Shown here: piece by piece, positions 8,225 through 17,475 of the stretch | How positions within the stretch are numbered: the first letter of the stretch is position 1 | Layout of the letters: every line of letters begins with the position of its first letter | Source of the DNA: Nonomuraea angiospora | GTDB taxonomy: Bacteria > Actinomycetota > Actinomycetes > Streptosporangiales > Streptosporangiaceae | Assembly (NCBI RefSeq): GCF_014873145.1 | Contig: NZ_JADBEK010000001.1 | Location: 10,664,001 to 10,728,000 of the forward strand | Direction: 5' to 3' | DNA: 64,000 nt | Position numbers and translations under genes: made by a program | The notes under the pieces: model-generated | What the model saw: the letters and a program-made list of their open reading frames with translations, nothing else | The model's database searches: none | What the model was told of the DNA's origin: nothing

Positions 8225-11200
8225 ATGACGGTCTCGGTTCACGCCGGATACGCCGAAGCGCAGGGCGAGGGCCTGCTCGCAGTTCCAGGTGGGGACGAAC
8301 GGCTGATCGCCGTGCTCGCCGCGGCGGCGCCCTTCCCCGAGCGCGTGTCGGGAGAGTTCTTCGTCCCCGTGGCGGGGCGCAGCCCGCGCCAGGCGTCCGA
8401 GCGCACCAAACGCTGGCTGAAGGCCGCCGTCGGCGACGACGAGGACGCCAAGCGGGCGCTGCTGCACCACCGCAGGCGCTCCGGCCGCGACCTCGGCGCC
8501 GGGCTCGTCGACGTCCGGCTCGCCGACCCGCGCAGGCTGCCCGACTGGGGTTACGCCCTGGTGGACTTCCTGCTCGCCCAGCCGCCCACGGCCGCGGCCG
8601 ACCCCGCGTCCGGGCGGCCCGGCTCCCCGTTCGTGGCGTTCAGACGCGCCGTCAACCGGCTGGTGGACATGAAGGACGGGACGCTACGCGGAGTCCCCGT
8701 CACCCCCGAGGCGTGCGAGGACATCGCGGGCCAGCTGATCGAGCGCCTGACGCAGGTCTGCTTCTCCGGCTTCGCGTTCGAGGCGCAGCTCGCCGGCACC
8801 GCCAACGACGTGTCCGCCTGGCTGCAGAGCCCCGGCCTGGACGTCAGCCAGTCCGGCTGGCTCGACCGGCTGGAGACGCTCCCGGGGCTGGCCTACGTCA
8901 TGGGCATGGCCTGCCTGCAGTGGCGGCGCATCGTCCACGAGCTGTTCGACCGGTTGAACGCCGACCTGCCGGAGCTGCGCAGGACGCTGTGGGGCTGGAC
9001 CGCCCCCGGACCGGTCACGGGATACTCCGGCGACTCGGGCGACCCGCACAACCACGGCCGGGTGGTCACGTTGCTCACCTTCGCCTCGGGCGAGCGGGTC
9101 GTCTACAAGCCGAAGGACCTGCGCTCCGTGGTCGGGCTGATGGACGTGTGCACGCTGCTGAACAACCACGGGCTGCCGCTCACCCTGCACACCCGCGCGG
9201 TCGTCCTGCGCGACGGCTACGGCTGGGAGGAGTACGTCACCGCCGAGCCCGCCACCGACGAGGACAGCGTACGGCGCTACTACACGCGCCTGGGCATGCT
9301 GGCCAGGCTCGCCCAGTTCCTGGAGTGCCGCGACCTGTGGGCCGACAACCTGGTCGCCAAGGGCGACACGCCGGTCTTCATCGACCTGGAGAACGTCCTC
9401 CAGGCGCGCATCAGCAAGCCCGCCCTCATCGGCGACCGCATCCAGTCCCTGTGGGGGCAGGTCGAGGAGACGGTGGTCAAGACCGCCGTCATCAGCTTTC
9501 CCCGGGTGATCGCGGGCGGCGTCCAGGCGCACGACATCGGCTGCATGGCCGGACTGCAGGAGCAGGTCGCGCAGAGCCCCCAGTTGTATCCGCTCGGCTG
9601 GGAGGCGCCGCCGTACCGGCCCACGTGGGGCGCGGGGGAGCTGGCCGACCCGAGCCGCTACGCCGACGAGGTGGCCGAGGGCTACCGGCAGATGCAGGAC
9701 TGCCTGACGCGCAACCGGGAGCTGCTGGCCGACGCCCGCGGCCCGCTCGCGCTGCTGGAGGACGCGCCGGTCCGCTACATCTGGCGCAGCACCTGGGACT
9801 GCGTCGAGCTGCTCGGCATGAGCCTGAGCCCGGGGGCGCTGATCGACGGGATGGCCAGGGAGGTCACCCTCGCCCACCTGTTCCGCAGCGCCCGCGAGAC
9901 GCTGCGGCGGGACCCGGGGCGCGAGGACATCCTGGAGATCGTCGAGCAGGAGATCGACGCGTTCCGCCGGATGGACGTCCCCCTGTTCGTCTCCAGGCCC
10001 GGCTCGGACTCGGTGTTCACCCCCGACGGCGTCGAGATTCCCGGGCACTTCTCGGGCACGGCGTGGCAGCGGCTCCAGGACCGCCTCGCCGACCTGGCGG
10101 GGTTCCCGGTGGACGAGCAGCTCGCCGTGCTGGAGACCTGCCTCGACTTCACGGGCGCGCGGCAACTGCCCACCTCGTTCCCCGGCCCCGGGCCCCGGCC
10201 CCGCACGGTGCGTGAGATCGGCCAGTACGTCTACGACCTGTCGGGCCGGCGGGCGGAGCCCGAGGCCGAGGTGCTGCTCGCCCGCGCCGGCGAGCTGGCC
10301 GACCAGGTGCTCGCCAGCGCCGTCCCGCTCGGCACGCCCGCGGGCGGCCCCGTCGGCGAGCGCTCCGGCTGGATCGGCGTGGTCACCTATCCCGCGCACG
10401 GCCTGGACCAGGTCGAACCCCTTCAGGGCGACCTGCTCACCGGCACCGCCGGCCTCGCCGTCTTCCTCGCCGAGCTGTACGCCAACACGGGCGCCCCCGG
10501 CCACTGGACGGCCGCGCAGGACGCGCTGGACGCCTCGGCCGAGTTCGCGACGCTGTCCACGCAGTCGGGCGTCTACCGCAGGATGTGCGGGACGCTCGCG
10601 CCCGTCGGGGCGTTCGTGGGACTCGGCTCGACCATCTACGCGCTGAGCCGCTGCGGCGCCGCCCTGGCCGACACCAGGCTCGTGGAGCGGGCGGCGGCGC
10701 TGGTGCCGCTCGCCGAGGCCCAGCTGTCCCTGCCGACCTGCGCCGAGCCCGTGCTGGGCCGGGCCGGGCTGCTGCTCGCCCTGCACAAGCTGCGCGAGGC
10801 CGCCCCGATGGGGGTCCCCGAGGCCGAGGCGCTGGCCGCGCGGCTGCACGAGGAGCTGATGGCCGAGCTGGCCGGCGACGGCGCGGCCCGGTCGCCGTAC
10901 CCGCCGGGCGTGCCCGCGCTCGACGGGGTGCCCACCGGGGTGGACGGGCTGGTGTGGGCGCTGGCCGCCAGCGCGGCCGCGCTGGGGGAGACCGGTTCCG
11001 CCGCCGCGCCGCTGCTGGCGCACCGGTTCGCCCTCGACACGCCCGGCTCGCTGCTCGCCGCCGTCGCCACCGCCCACCTCCTCACCGGCGAGGTGCCCGG
11101 CGACCTGCGGGAGCGCTTGGCCAGGTACTGCGCGCCCGACGCCGGACGGTCCTGCGCGCGGCTCGTCGTGGACGCCGAGGTGGCGCTGCACACCGCCCGC

Positions 11201-11407
11201 CTGACCGGCGACGAGGCGCTGGAGCGGTCGGCCCGCGAACTGGCCGCCGAGCTGCTGCGCCGCCGCGACCACACGGGCCGCTGGTTCGCCGACCGGCGGC
11301 GCGCCGACCGCCTGTCCCTGTCCGCCATCGACGGGCTCGCCGCGGCGGGGCTCACCCTCCTCCGGCTCGCCGACGACCAGGTCGCCTCGCTGCGCCTCGT
11401 GCACTGA
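8225..11407 (+). CDS. LanM-type lanthipeptide synthetase with degenerate cyclase domain
   Basis: 1060 aa. The N-terminal half is a LanM dehydratase (DUF4135): GDPHNHG (Asp273, His275), VVYKPKDL (Lys295), RDLWADNL (Asp370, Asn375), FIDLEN (Asp387) and RSTW (Arg521, Thr523). In the usual DxHxEN motif the His is Trp372. From about residue 730 there is a LanC-like toroid with LLTGTAGLAVFLAELY and GAFVGLGS still recognisable. The cyclase active site is not: the usual GxxHG is GVPTG (Thr904), the WCHG zinc Cys falls at Ala936 in FALDTPG, and CHG is Cys977-Ala-Arg. Only one of three zinc ligands remains. It may dehydrate Ser/Thr without forming thioethers. The alignment was made by eye, so single positions are less certain than the overall loss. 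Confidence 0.88.
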   Translation: MTVSVHAGYAEAQGEGLLAVPGGDERLIAVLAAAAPFPERVSGEFFVPVAGRSPRQASERTKRWLKAAVGDDEDAKRALLHHRRRSGRDLGAGLVDVRLADPRRLPDWGYALVDFLLAQPPTAAADPASGRPGSPFVAFRRAVNRLVDMKDGTLRGVPVTPEACEDIAGQLIERLTQVCFSGFAFEAQLAGTANDVSAWLQSPGLDVSQSGWLDRLETLPGLAYVMGMACLQWRRIVHELFDRLNADLPELRRTLWGWTAPGPVTGYSGDSGDPHNHGRVVTLLTFASGERVVYKPKDLRSVVGLMDVCTLLNNHGLPLTLHTRAVVLRDGYGWEEYVTAEPATDEDSVRRYYTRLGMLARLAQFLECRDLWADNLVAKGDTPVFIDLENVLQARISKPALIGDRIQSLWGQVEETVVKTAVISFPRVIAGGVQAHDIGCMAGLQEQVAQSPQLYPLGWEAPPYRPTWGAGELADPSRYADEVAEGYRQMQDCLTRNRELLADARGPLALLEDAPVRYIWRSTWDCVELLGMSLSPGALIDGMAREVTLAHLFRSARETLRRDPGREDILEIVEQEIDAFRRMDVPLFVSRPGSDSVFTPDGVEIPGHFSGTAWQRLQDRLADLAGFPVDEQLAVLETCLDFTGARQLPTSFPGPGPRPRTVREIGQYVYDLSGRRAEPEAEVLLARAGELADQVLASAVPLGTPAGGPVGERSGWIGVVTYPAHGLDQVEPLQGDLLTGTAGLAVFLAELYANTGAPGHWTAAQDALDASAEFATLSTQSGVYRRMCGTLAPVGAFVGLGSTIYALSRCGAALADTRLVERAAALVPLAEAQLSLPTCAEPVLGRAGLLLALHKLREAAPMGVPEAEALAARLHEELMAELAGDGAARSPYPPGVPALDGVPTGVDGLVWALAASAAALGETGSAAAPLLAHRFALDTPGSLLAAVATAHLLTGEVPGDLRERLARYCAPDAGRSCARLVVDAEVALHTARLTGDEALERSARELAAELLRRRDHTGRWFADRRRADRLSLSAIDGLAAAGLTLLRLADDQVASLRLVH

Positions 11408-11436
11408 CCCGGACGCACTGACCGGGTGCACTGACC
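11401..11436 (+). repeat. GCACTGACC triple direct repeat at the LanM stop
   Basis: GCACTGACC occurs at 11401, 11415 and 11428, spaced 14 and 13 bp. The first copy contains the LanM stop codon. The repeats fill most of the 41-bp gap before the YcaO gene. This is probably local slippage duplication, and no fold is evident. Confidence 0.6.
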
Positions 11437-11448
11437 GAAAGGAACGCC

Positions 11449-13710
11449 ATGGACGCCCGACCATCTTTCCGCCGCCACTTCAGGGTCGAGGTCATCGAGG
11501 GAGACGGGGTCTTCCTGATCAACGAGCGCGACACGCACGTGCTCACCGGCCGGTCGATCGAGGCGGTGGCCGGACTGCTCGACGGCAAGCACACCGTCAA
11601 CGACATCCTGGTCGCGGTGGAGCCGGACATCCCGCCGGAGAACGTCTACTACGTGCTCCAGACGCTCCGGCAGCGGGATCTGCTGGTCGACGTCACCGAG
11701 GACGTGGAGCGGAGCACGGCCGCGTACTGGGAGATGGCGGGACTCCAGGCGCAGGAGGCGGTCGCCGCGGTGCGCGGCGGGCGGGCCGAGCTGCTCACCG
11801 TCGGTGAGGTGCCCGCCGAGGAGCTGCGGAGCCTGCTGGTCGCCGAGGGCGTCGAGGTGACCGGCCCCGGGGAGGACGCGGCGCTGACCGTCGTGCTGAC
11901 CGACGACTACCTGCGCGGCGAGCTGGCCGACATCAACCGGCGGCACCTGGCGGAGCGACGGCCATGGCTGCTGGCCCGCGCGACCGGCCCCGTCCTCTGG
12001 CTGGGCCCCGTCTTCCAGCAGGGGGAGGGCGACGGCGGTTGCTGGCGATGCCTGTCCCAGCGGATGGAAGGGCACCGGCAGTCGCTGACGTACGTGGAGG
12101 ACCGGTTGCGGGCCGGCCGCCCGCTGGCCCTGCCCGCCGCCGACCTGGCGCTGACCCGCGGCGCGGGCGTGCGGCTCGTCGCGGCCGAGGCGGCGAAGTG
12201 GCTGGCCGGGGTGAGGAGCCCGCAGCAGCGCGATCTGATCACCTTCGACACCATGCACCTCGGCGCCACCCGCCACGAGCTGCGGCGCAGGCCGCAGTGC
12301 CCCGAGTGCGGCGACGCCGGCCTGATGGCCGCGGCCGCGCAGTCCCCGGTCGAGCTGCGCTCACGGCCCAAGACCTTCACCGCCGACGGCGGCCACCGCT
12401 CCCGGCACCCGGAGGACACCGCCGAGCGGTACGCCCACCTGGTCAGCCCGGTCACCGGCGTCATCCGCGAACTCACCCGGATGGACACCAGAACGCCGTT
12501 CGTCAAGGCGTACGTGGCCGGGCACAACTTCGCCCGGGAGACCCGCGACCTCGCCACGCTGCGCAAGGGCCTGCGGACCCAGAGCGCCGGCAAGGGCATG
12601 ACCGACCTGCAGGCCAAGGTCAGCGCCATGTGCGAGGCGATGGAGCGCTACTCGGGCATCTTCCAGGGCGACGAGGCCAGGCGCACGGCGAGCCTGCGGG
12701 AGCTCGGCGCGGACGCCATACACCCGAACACCTGCTCGCTCTACAGCGACGCCCAATATCGCACCCGCCGGGAGCTCCGCACCGGCAGCAGCTACTCCTA
12801 CGTCAACGACCCCTTCGACGAGGACGCCTCGATCGAATGGACGCCCGTGTGGTCGCTGACCGAGCGGCGGCACAAGTACCTGCCCACCGGCTACCTGTAC
12901 TACTACTACAACAACGGCTCCCGCCCCACCGGCCCGCTCTACGCCTGGGCCGACTCCAACGGCAACGCCGCCGGCTCCTCCCTGGAGGACGCCGTCCTGC
13001 AGGGCTTCATGGAGCTCGTCGAGCGGGACGCGGTGGCCGTGTGGTGGTACAACCGCCTGCGCCGGCCCGCCTTCGACCTCGGCACCTTCGCCGACCCGTG
13101 GATCTCCGAGTTCCAGGAGGTCTACGCCGGTCTCGGCCGCGACCTGCACGTGCTCGACCTCACCAACGACCTCGGCGTCCCGGTGGCCGCCGCGATCAGC
13201 CGCCGGGTCGACGGGCCGACCGAGGACATCCTCATGGCCTTCGGCGCGCACTTCGACGTGCGCATCGCCGTCCAGCGCGCCTTGGCCGAGCTGAACCAGT
13301 TCATCCCCGCGGTCATCGACGTCGGCGCGGACGGCGTCACCCGTTACCGGTTCCCCGAGCCCGACCAGATCGACTGGTGGACGAACGCGCGCGTCGCCGA
13401 CCACCCCTACCTCTCGCCCACCACGACCTCCGTGCCCGCCTCCGCCTACGACCGGCCGGCCACCACCGACCTGCTCGACGACGTCGAAGCGGCCCGCGCG
13501 CTGGTCGAGGAGCGCGGGATGGAGATGCTCGTGCTCGACCAGACCAGGCCCGACATCGGCCTGCCGGTCGTCAAGGTCATCGTGCCCGGCCTGCGCCACT
13601 TCTGGCGGCGGCTGGCCCCCGGCCGCCTCTACGACGTGCCCGTACGGCTCGGCTGGCTCGCCGAGCCCACCCCGGAGGAGCAGATGAACCCCATCACGAT
13701 GTTCCTGTGA
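11449..13710 (+). CDS. Fused TOMM leader-binding (E1-like) and YcaO cyclodehydratase
   Basis: 753 aa. Start ATG 11449 with GAAAGGA upstream. Residues 1 to about 90 form a winged-helix, precursor-binding (RRE-like) region (TVNDILVAVEPDIPPEN). About 100-310 is a reduced ThiF/E1-like part with two zinc-type pairs, CWRC and CPEC. The C-terminal YcaO domain (about 340-750) shows the ATP/Mg motifs SAGKGMTDLQAKVSAMCEAM and ELVERDAVAVWW. The C-terminus (NPITMFL) lacks the PxPxP tail common in TOMM YcaO proteins. Expected role: ATP-dependent backbone cyclisation of Cys/Ser/Thr in the NHLP precursors to azolines. Overlaps the dehydrogenase gene by 4 bp. Confidence 0.9.
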   Translation: MDARPSFRRHFRVEVIEGDGVFLINERDTHVLTGRSIEAVAGLLDGKHTVNDILVAVEPDIPPENVYYVLQTLRQRDLLVDVTEDVERSTAAYWEMAGLQAQEAVAAVRGGRAELLTVGEVPAEELRSLLVAEGVEVTGPGEDAALTVVLTDDYLRGELADINRRHLAERRPWLLARATGPVLWLGPVFQQGEGDGGCWRCLSQRMEGHRQSLTYVEDRLRAGRPLALPAADLALTRGAGVRLVAAEAAKWLAGVRSPQQRDLITFDTMHLGATRHELRRRPQCPECGDAGLMAAAAQSPVELRSRPKTFTADGGHRSRHPEDTAERYAHLVSPVTGVIRELTRMDTRTPFVKAYVAGHNFARETRDLATLRKGLRTQSAGKGMTDLQAKVSAMCEAMERYSGIFQGDEARRTASLRELGADAIHPNTCSLYSDAQYRTRRELRTGSSYSYVNDPFDEDASIEWTPVWSLTERRHKYLPTGYLYYYYNNGSRPTGPLYAWADSNGNAAGSSLEDAVLQGFMELVERDAVAVWWYNRLRRPAFDLGTFADPWISEFQEVYAGLGRDLHVLDLTNDLGVPVAAAISRRVDGPTEDILMAFGAHFDVRIAVQRALAELNQFIPAVIDVGADGVTRYRFPEPDQIDWWTNARVADHPYLSPTTTSVPASAYDRPATTDLLDDVEAARALVEERGMEMLVLDQTRPDIGLPVVKVIVPGLRHFWRRLAPGRLYDVPVRLGWLAEPTPEEQMNPITMFL

Positions 13711-15098
13711 CCGGCTCCGTGGTCCCCACGCCCCTGCCGATGGTGGGCCTGCGCGAGGACGCCGTCGTCGAGTCCGCGCACGGCGTGCTGACCATCGCGC
13801 AACCCTTCGGCACGGTCACCCTGCGCGGCCTGCCGCAGGCCGTCGAGTCGCTGCTGCGCGAGCTGCCCGGCACGCTGGCCGACCAGGACGAGCTGGCCGA
13901 TCGGCTCCTCGCGGCGGGCGGCAGCAGCCACGACGCTGCCCTGCTGTACCTGACGCTGTCGCGGCTGAGCCCGGTCCTCGTCCACGCGGTCGAGCCGCTG
14001 CTGCGGGTGGTGCCCGTCGCCCGCGACGCCCGCTTCCGGCCGCCCGTCCTCGCCCCCGGCGACACCGTGCGCCTGTCGAGGTTCGCGCTCGTCCGCAGGG
14101 CGGACGAGGGACTCGTCCTGGAGTCCCCGCTGTCCCGGCACCGCGTCACGCTCACCGAGGACGCCATGCCGCTGCTCGCGGCGCTCGGCCGCCCGGTCAT
14201 GGTGAAGGAGGCGCCGGAGGCGATCGGCCATCTGGTCGCCGCCGGCATGGCCATCGCCGGAGACGCCGAGGAGCGCGACCCCGCGCTGCGCTCGTGGGAC
14301 TTCCACGACCTGCTCTTTCACGCCAGGAGCAGGGCGGGGCGGCACGACCAGCCGTTCGGCGCGACCTTCCGCTTCCTGGACGAGACGCCGCCACTGGTGA
14401 TCAAGCAGCCTCCCGAGGGCGCCGCCGTCGAGCTGTACACGCCCTCCCTGGAGGAGGCCGCCGCGGCCGACCCGCCGTTCACCACCGTGCTGGAGTCGCG
14501 CAGATCGGTGCGCCAGTACGCCGGCCCGCCGACGGTCCGGCAGCTCGGCGAGCTGCTCTACCGGGCGGCCAGGGTCAGGCGCGTCTTCGGGCCGGGGCCG
14601 GGCATGCCGTACGAGGCCAGCAGCAGGCCCTACCCCGGCGGCGGCGCCGTCTACGAGCTGGAGCTGTACCTGACCGTGGCCCGATGCGAGGGCCTGGACA
14701 GCGGCGTCTACTACTACGACCCGCTCGGGCACCGGCTCGTCACGCTCCCCGCCAGGGACGAGGACGCGCGGGCGATGCTGGCCGCGGCGAGCCAGGCCAC
14801 GGGCGGGACGGCCAGCCCGGACGTGCTGATCACCATCACCTCGCGCTTCCAGCGCATGTCGTGGAAATACTCCTCGATCGCCTACGCCGCCACGTTGAAG
14901 ACCGTCGGCGCGCTCTACCAGACCTTCTACCTGGTGGCCACCGCGATGGGCCTGGCGCCCTGCGGCCTCGGCAGCGGCGACGCCGACCTGGCCGCCCGCA
15001 CCCTCGGCCTCGACTGGGCCACCGAGTCGTCGGTCGGGGACTTCCTCATCGGCGGCGCCCCCGCAGAGTCCGATCCGCACAGACAAGGAGACCGCTGA
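13707..15098 (+). CDS. SagB-type FMN-dependent azoline dehydrogenase
   Basis: 463 aa from GTG 13707, overlapping the YcaO stop. The N-terminal third (to about 230) is a helical, winged-helix-like region found in actinobacterial SagB homologues. The nitroreductase fold follows, with the FMN-binding RRSVRQY (about residues 267-273), RPYPGGGAVYELELYL, and the late AMGLAPCGLGSG segment. Expected reaction: two-electron oxidation of azolines to thiazoles/oxazoles. With YcaO next door it predicts aromatic azoles in the product. The stop overlaps the start of precursor A4 by one base (TGATG), so the enzyme and peptide are translationally coupled. Confidence 0.88.
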   Translation: MTGSVVPTPLPMVGLREDAVVESAHGVLTIAQPFGTVTLRGLPQAVESLLRELPGTLADQDELADRLLAAGGSSHDAALLYLTLSRLSPVLVHAVEPLLRVVPVARDARFRPPVLAPGDTVRLSRFALVRRADEGLVLESPLSRHRVTLTEDAMPLLAALGRPVMVKEAPEAIGHLVAAGMAIAGDAEERDPALRSWDFHDLLFHARSRAGRHDQPFGATFRFLDETPPLVIKQPPEGAAVELYTPSLEEAAAADPPFTTVLESRRSVRQYAGPPTVRQLGELLYRAARVRRVFGPGPGMPYEASSRPYPGGGAVYELELYLTVARCEGLDSGVYYYDPLGHRLVTLPARDEDARAMLAAASQATGGTASPDVLITITSRFQRMSWKYSSIAYAATLKTVGALYQTFYLVATAMGLAPCGLGSGDADLAARTLGLDWATESSVGDFLIGGAPAESDPHRQGDR

Positions 15099-15412
15099 TG
15101 GCCGAAAGCATCTACATCCTCGGGGACGAGGACCGCAGGAAGTTCGCCCGGCTGGTGGCGGCGGCGTGGCAGGACGCCGAGCTGCGGGGTCGTTACGAGA
15201 GCGACCCCAGGGCCCTGCTGAGCCAGTACGGCATCGCCTACCCCGAGGGCGTGCCCACACCGCCGCTGCCGCCCAAGCCGGAGGGCGAGTTCGACATCAC
15301 CGACCTGGAGACGGCCGCCGGCACGTCCGCGCCCAGCTCGGTCAGCACCATACTCACGCTCACCACCATGACCGGGCCGAGCGTCCCCGACACGGCAGGC
15401 GACACGTTCTGA
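15098..15412 (+). CDS. NHLP-leader RiPP precursor peptide A4 (cysteine-free core)
   Basis: 104 aa. ATG 15098 overlaps the SagB stop, and AAGGAG lies 8 nt upstream. The leader is nearly identical to those of A5 and A1: MAESIYILGDEDRRKF, ending PEGVPTPPLPPKPEGEF and TAAG. The 29-aa core has 13 Ser/Thr (8 Thr, 5 Ser), including TILTLTTMTG, but no Cys. Neither thioether rings nor thiazoles are possible; only dehydration, oxazoles or other changes could occur. The DNA around the leader closely repeats in A5, which points to recent tandem duplication followed by core divergence. Confidence 0.9.
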   Translation: MAESIYILGDEDRRKFARLVAAAWQDAELRGRYESDPRALLSQYGIAYPEGVPTPPLPPKPEGEFDITDLETAAGTSAPSSVSTILTLTTMTGPSVPDTAGDTF

Positions 15413-15452
15413 CCCGATCGCGCTCGTATCCACACATAAAAGGAGACCTCTG

Positions 15453-15761
15453 ATGGCTGAGAGCATGTACGTCTTCGGGGACGAGGACCGCAGGAAGTTC
15501 GCCCGGCTGGTGGCGGCGACGTGGCAGGACGGCGGGCTGCGGGGTCGTTACGAGAGCGACCCGGGGGCCCTGCTGAGCCAGTACGGCATCGCCTACCCGG
15601 AGGGTGTGCCCACGCCGCCGCTGCCGCCCAAGCCGGAGGGCGAGTTCGACGTCGCCGAGCTGGAGTCGGCCGCCGGCTCCGTGGCGTACACGACGGACGG
15701 CACGGCCAGCTCGATCGGCACCGCCCTGTGCAACTCGGTCTGCTTCGGCGACCCGCAGTGA
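15453..15761 (+). CDS. NHLP-leader RiPP precursor peptide A5
   Basis: 102 aa. ATG 15453 has AAAGGAG about 8 nt upstream. The leader differs from A4 at only a handful of positions (MAESMYVFGDEDRRKF; same PEGVPTPPLPPKPEGEF) and ends SAAG. The core of about 27 aa includes TASSIGTALCNSVCFG, with two Cys and many Ser/Thr. The stop overlaps the start of the ABC ATPase gene, so the precursor and the putative self-protection exporter are coupled. Confidence 0.9.
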   Translation: MAESMYVFGDEDRRKFARLVAATWQDGGLRGRYESDPGALLSQYGIAYPEGVPTPPLPPKPEGEFDVAELESAAGSVAYTTDGTASSIGTALCNSVCFGDPQ

Positions 15762-16675
15762 GCGAGACGGTGATCGAGGTCCTGGGACTTCGCAAGCGCT
15801 ACGGGGATTTCACCGCCGTGGACGACGTCTCCTTCGACGTCCGCACGGGGGAGGTGTTCGCCCTCCTCGGCACGAACGGCGCGGGCAAGACCACCACGAT
15901 CGAGATCCTGGAGGGCTACCTCAGGCCCTCCGGGGGCACCGTGCGGGTGTTCGGCGAGGACCCGGCGGGACACCGCGCCCCGCGCGCCAGGATCGGCCTG
16001 GTGCTGCAGGAGTCCGGCCTGTTCGGCGACCTGTCGGCGGCCGAGACGGTGGCCGCCTGGAGCAGGTTCACCACCGGCGCCAGGCCCGTGGCCGAGGCGC
16101 TGGAGCTGGTGGGGCTGTCCGGCCAGGCCCGGACGCGGGTCAAGCGGATGTCCGGCGGCGAGCGGCGCAAGCTCGACATCGCGCTGGCCACGCTCGGAAG
16201 CCCCGACCTGCTGTTCCTCGACGAACCGACCACGGGGCTCGACCCCGAGGCCCGCCACCGGGTCCGCGACCTGGTCAGGGATCTCGCGGCCGGCGGGATG
16301 ACGGTGCTGCTCACCACGCACTACCTGGAGGAGGCCCAGGAGCTCGCCGGCCGGGTGGCCATCATGGACAAGGGCAGGATCGTCACCCAGGGGACGATGG
16401 CGGAGGTGCTGGGCCGGGGCTCGGGCCGGGTCGCCTTCGACGTGCCCGAGGACACCGCCCTCGAAGGGCTGCCGGTGGGCGAGCAGGACGCGCTCACCGT
16501 GACCGGGCGCCGGTGCGTCATCGTCACCGCCGAGCCCGAGTCGGTGGCGCACTCCGTGCTCGGGTGGGCGCACGCGCGTGGCGTGCGGCTCACCGGTCTG
16601 GACGTCCGCCAGGCGACGCTCGAAGAGGTCTTCCTCGACATCGCCGGCGCGCACGGGGAGGAGGTCAGGACGTGA
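15758..16675 (+). CDS. ABC transporter ATPase (probable self-protection/export)
   Basis: 305 aa from GTG 15758. Walker A LLGTNGAGKTTT, Q-loop VLQESG, signature MSGGERRKLDIAL, Walker B LLFLDEPTTGLD and H-loop TTHYLEEA are all intact. A C-terminal domain of about 80 aa (from residue 220) follows the pattern of DrrA/CcmA-type drug exporters. It forms a two-gene unit with the permease at 16672 (4-bp overlap). Position right after the precursors suggests resistance to the product. This is inferred from context. Confidence 0.85.
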   Translation: MSETVIEVLGLRKRYGDFTAVDDVSFDVRTGEVFALLGTNGAGKTTTIEILEGYLRPSGGTVRVFGEDPAGHRAPRARIGLVLQESGLFGDLSAAETVAAWSRFTTGARPVAEALELVGLSGQARTRVKRMSGGERRKLDIALATLGSPDLLFLDEPTTGLDPEARHRVRDLVRDLAAGGMTVLLTTHYLEEAQELAGRVAIMDKGRIVTQGTMAEVLGRGSGRVAFDVPEDTALEGLPVGEQDALTVTGRRCVIVTAEPESVAHSVLGWAHARGVRLTGLDVRQATLEEVFLDIAGAHGEEVRT

Positions 16676-17475
16676 CCGCCTACACGCTCGCGCACTTCCG
16701 GCTGACCCAGATGCTGTTCTGGCGCACGCCGGTGTCGGTCGGCGTCGCCCTGTTCTTCCCCGTCGTGTTCGGGGGGCTGATGCCGCTGATGCTGCCGGGC
16801 GGGACCAGGGACGGGGCGCCGGTCGACGTCGCCATCATGACCGGCGTCATCGTGATGGGCATCGCCAACCTGGGCTTCATGACCCTGGTGGAGTCCTTCG
16901 TCGTGCGGCGGCAGCTGCTGATACTCAAGCGGCTGCGCGGGACGGAGCTGCCCGACCTCGCCATCTTCGGCGGGGAGATCCTCACCGTGCTGTCGATCGG
17001 CCTGCTGCAGCTCGTGCTGATCGTCGGCCTGGCCAGGGTGATGCACGGTGTCGAGCTGCCGGCCAACCCCGCCCTGCTGGTGGTCACGGTGCTCCTCGGG
17101 CTCGCGGTGTTCGCCGCGATGGCCGTCGCGGTGAGCGGCAGGATTCCCGCGCAGGGCTCCACGGTCGTGGTGAGCCTGCCGTTCCTGCTGCTCGCCATCG
17201 GCCTGTCCGGGTTCGCCTACCCCGTCTCGGCGTTCCCCGGCTGGTTGCGGATCGTGTCCTCCTTCCTCCCGTTCGGGCGGGTGGCCGAGGGGGTCAGCAC
17301 CGCCTATCTCGGGCGGGACTACGTGGGACACGCGGGGGCCGGCGTGCCCCAAAAGGTCGGGGTCCTGGAGGGCTTCCTGGTCATGTGGCCGGGTTGGCTC
17401 GTCCTGGCCGCCTGGCTCGTCCTGTCATTGCTCGCCGCGAAAAGGTGGTTCAAGTGGGAGCCTCGCAGAGGCTGA
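16672..17475 (+). CDS. ABC-2 type transporter permease
   Basis: 267 aa from GTG 16672. Six predicted membrane segments in the ABC-2 arrangement, with a cytoplasmic loop RRQLLILKRLRGTELP after the second helix, as in the DrrB family. It partners the ATPase encoded directly upstream. The last 22 bp overlap the start of the histidine kinase gene, tying transporter and sensor expression together, an arrangement seen in peptide-antibiotic detoxification modules. Confidence 0.82.
   Translation: MTAYTLAHFRLTQMLFWRTPVSVGVALFFPVVFGGLMPLMLPGGTRDGAPVDVAIMTGVIVMGIANLGFMTLVESFVVRRQLLILKRLRGTELPDLAIFGGEILTVLSIGLLQLVLIVGLARVMHGVELPANPALLVVTVLLGLAVFAAMAVAVSGRIPAQGSTVVVSLPFLLLAIGLSGFAYPVSAFPGWLRIVSSFLPFGRVAEGVSTAYLGRDYVGHAGAGVPQKVGVLEGFLVMWPGWLVLAAWLVLSLLAAKRWFKWEPRRG

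Noticed and set aside
8225..11407. Frameshift as the reason for the missing LanM zinc ligands
   Set aside because: The flanking LanC motifs and the C-terminal helix pattern stay in one frame to the stop, and no alternative frame supplies the CHG motif.
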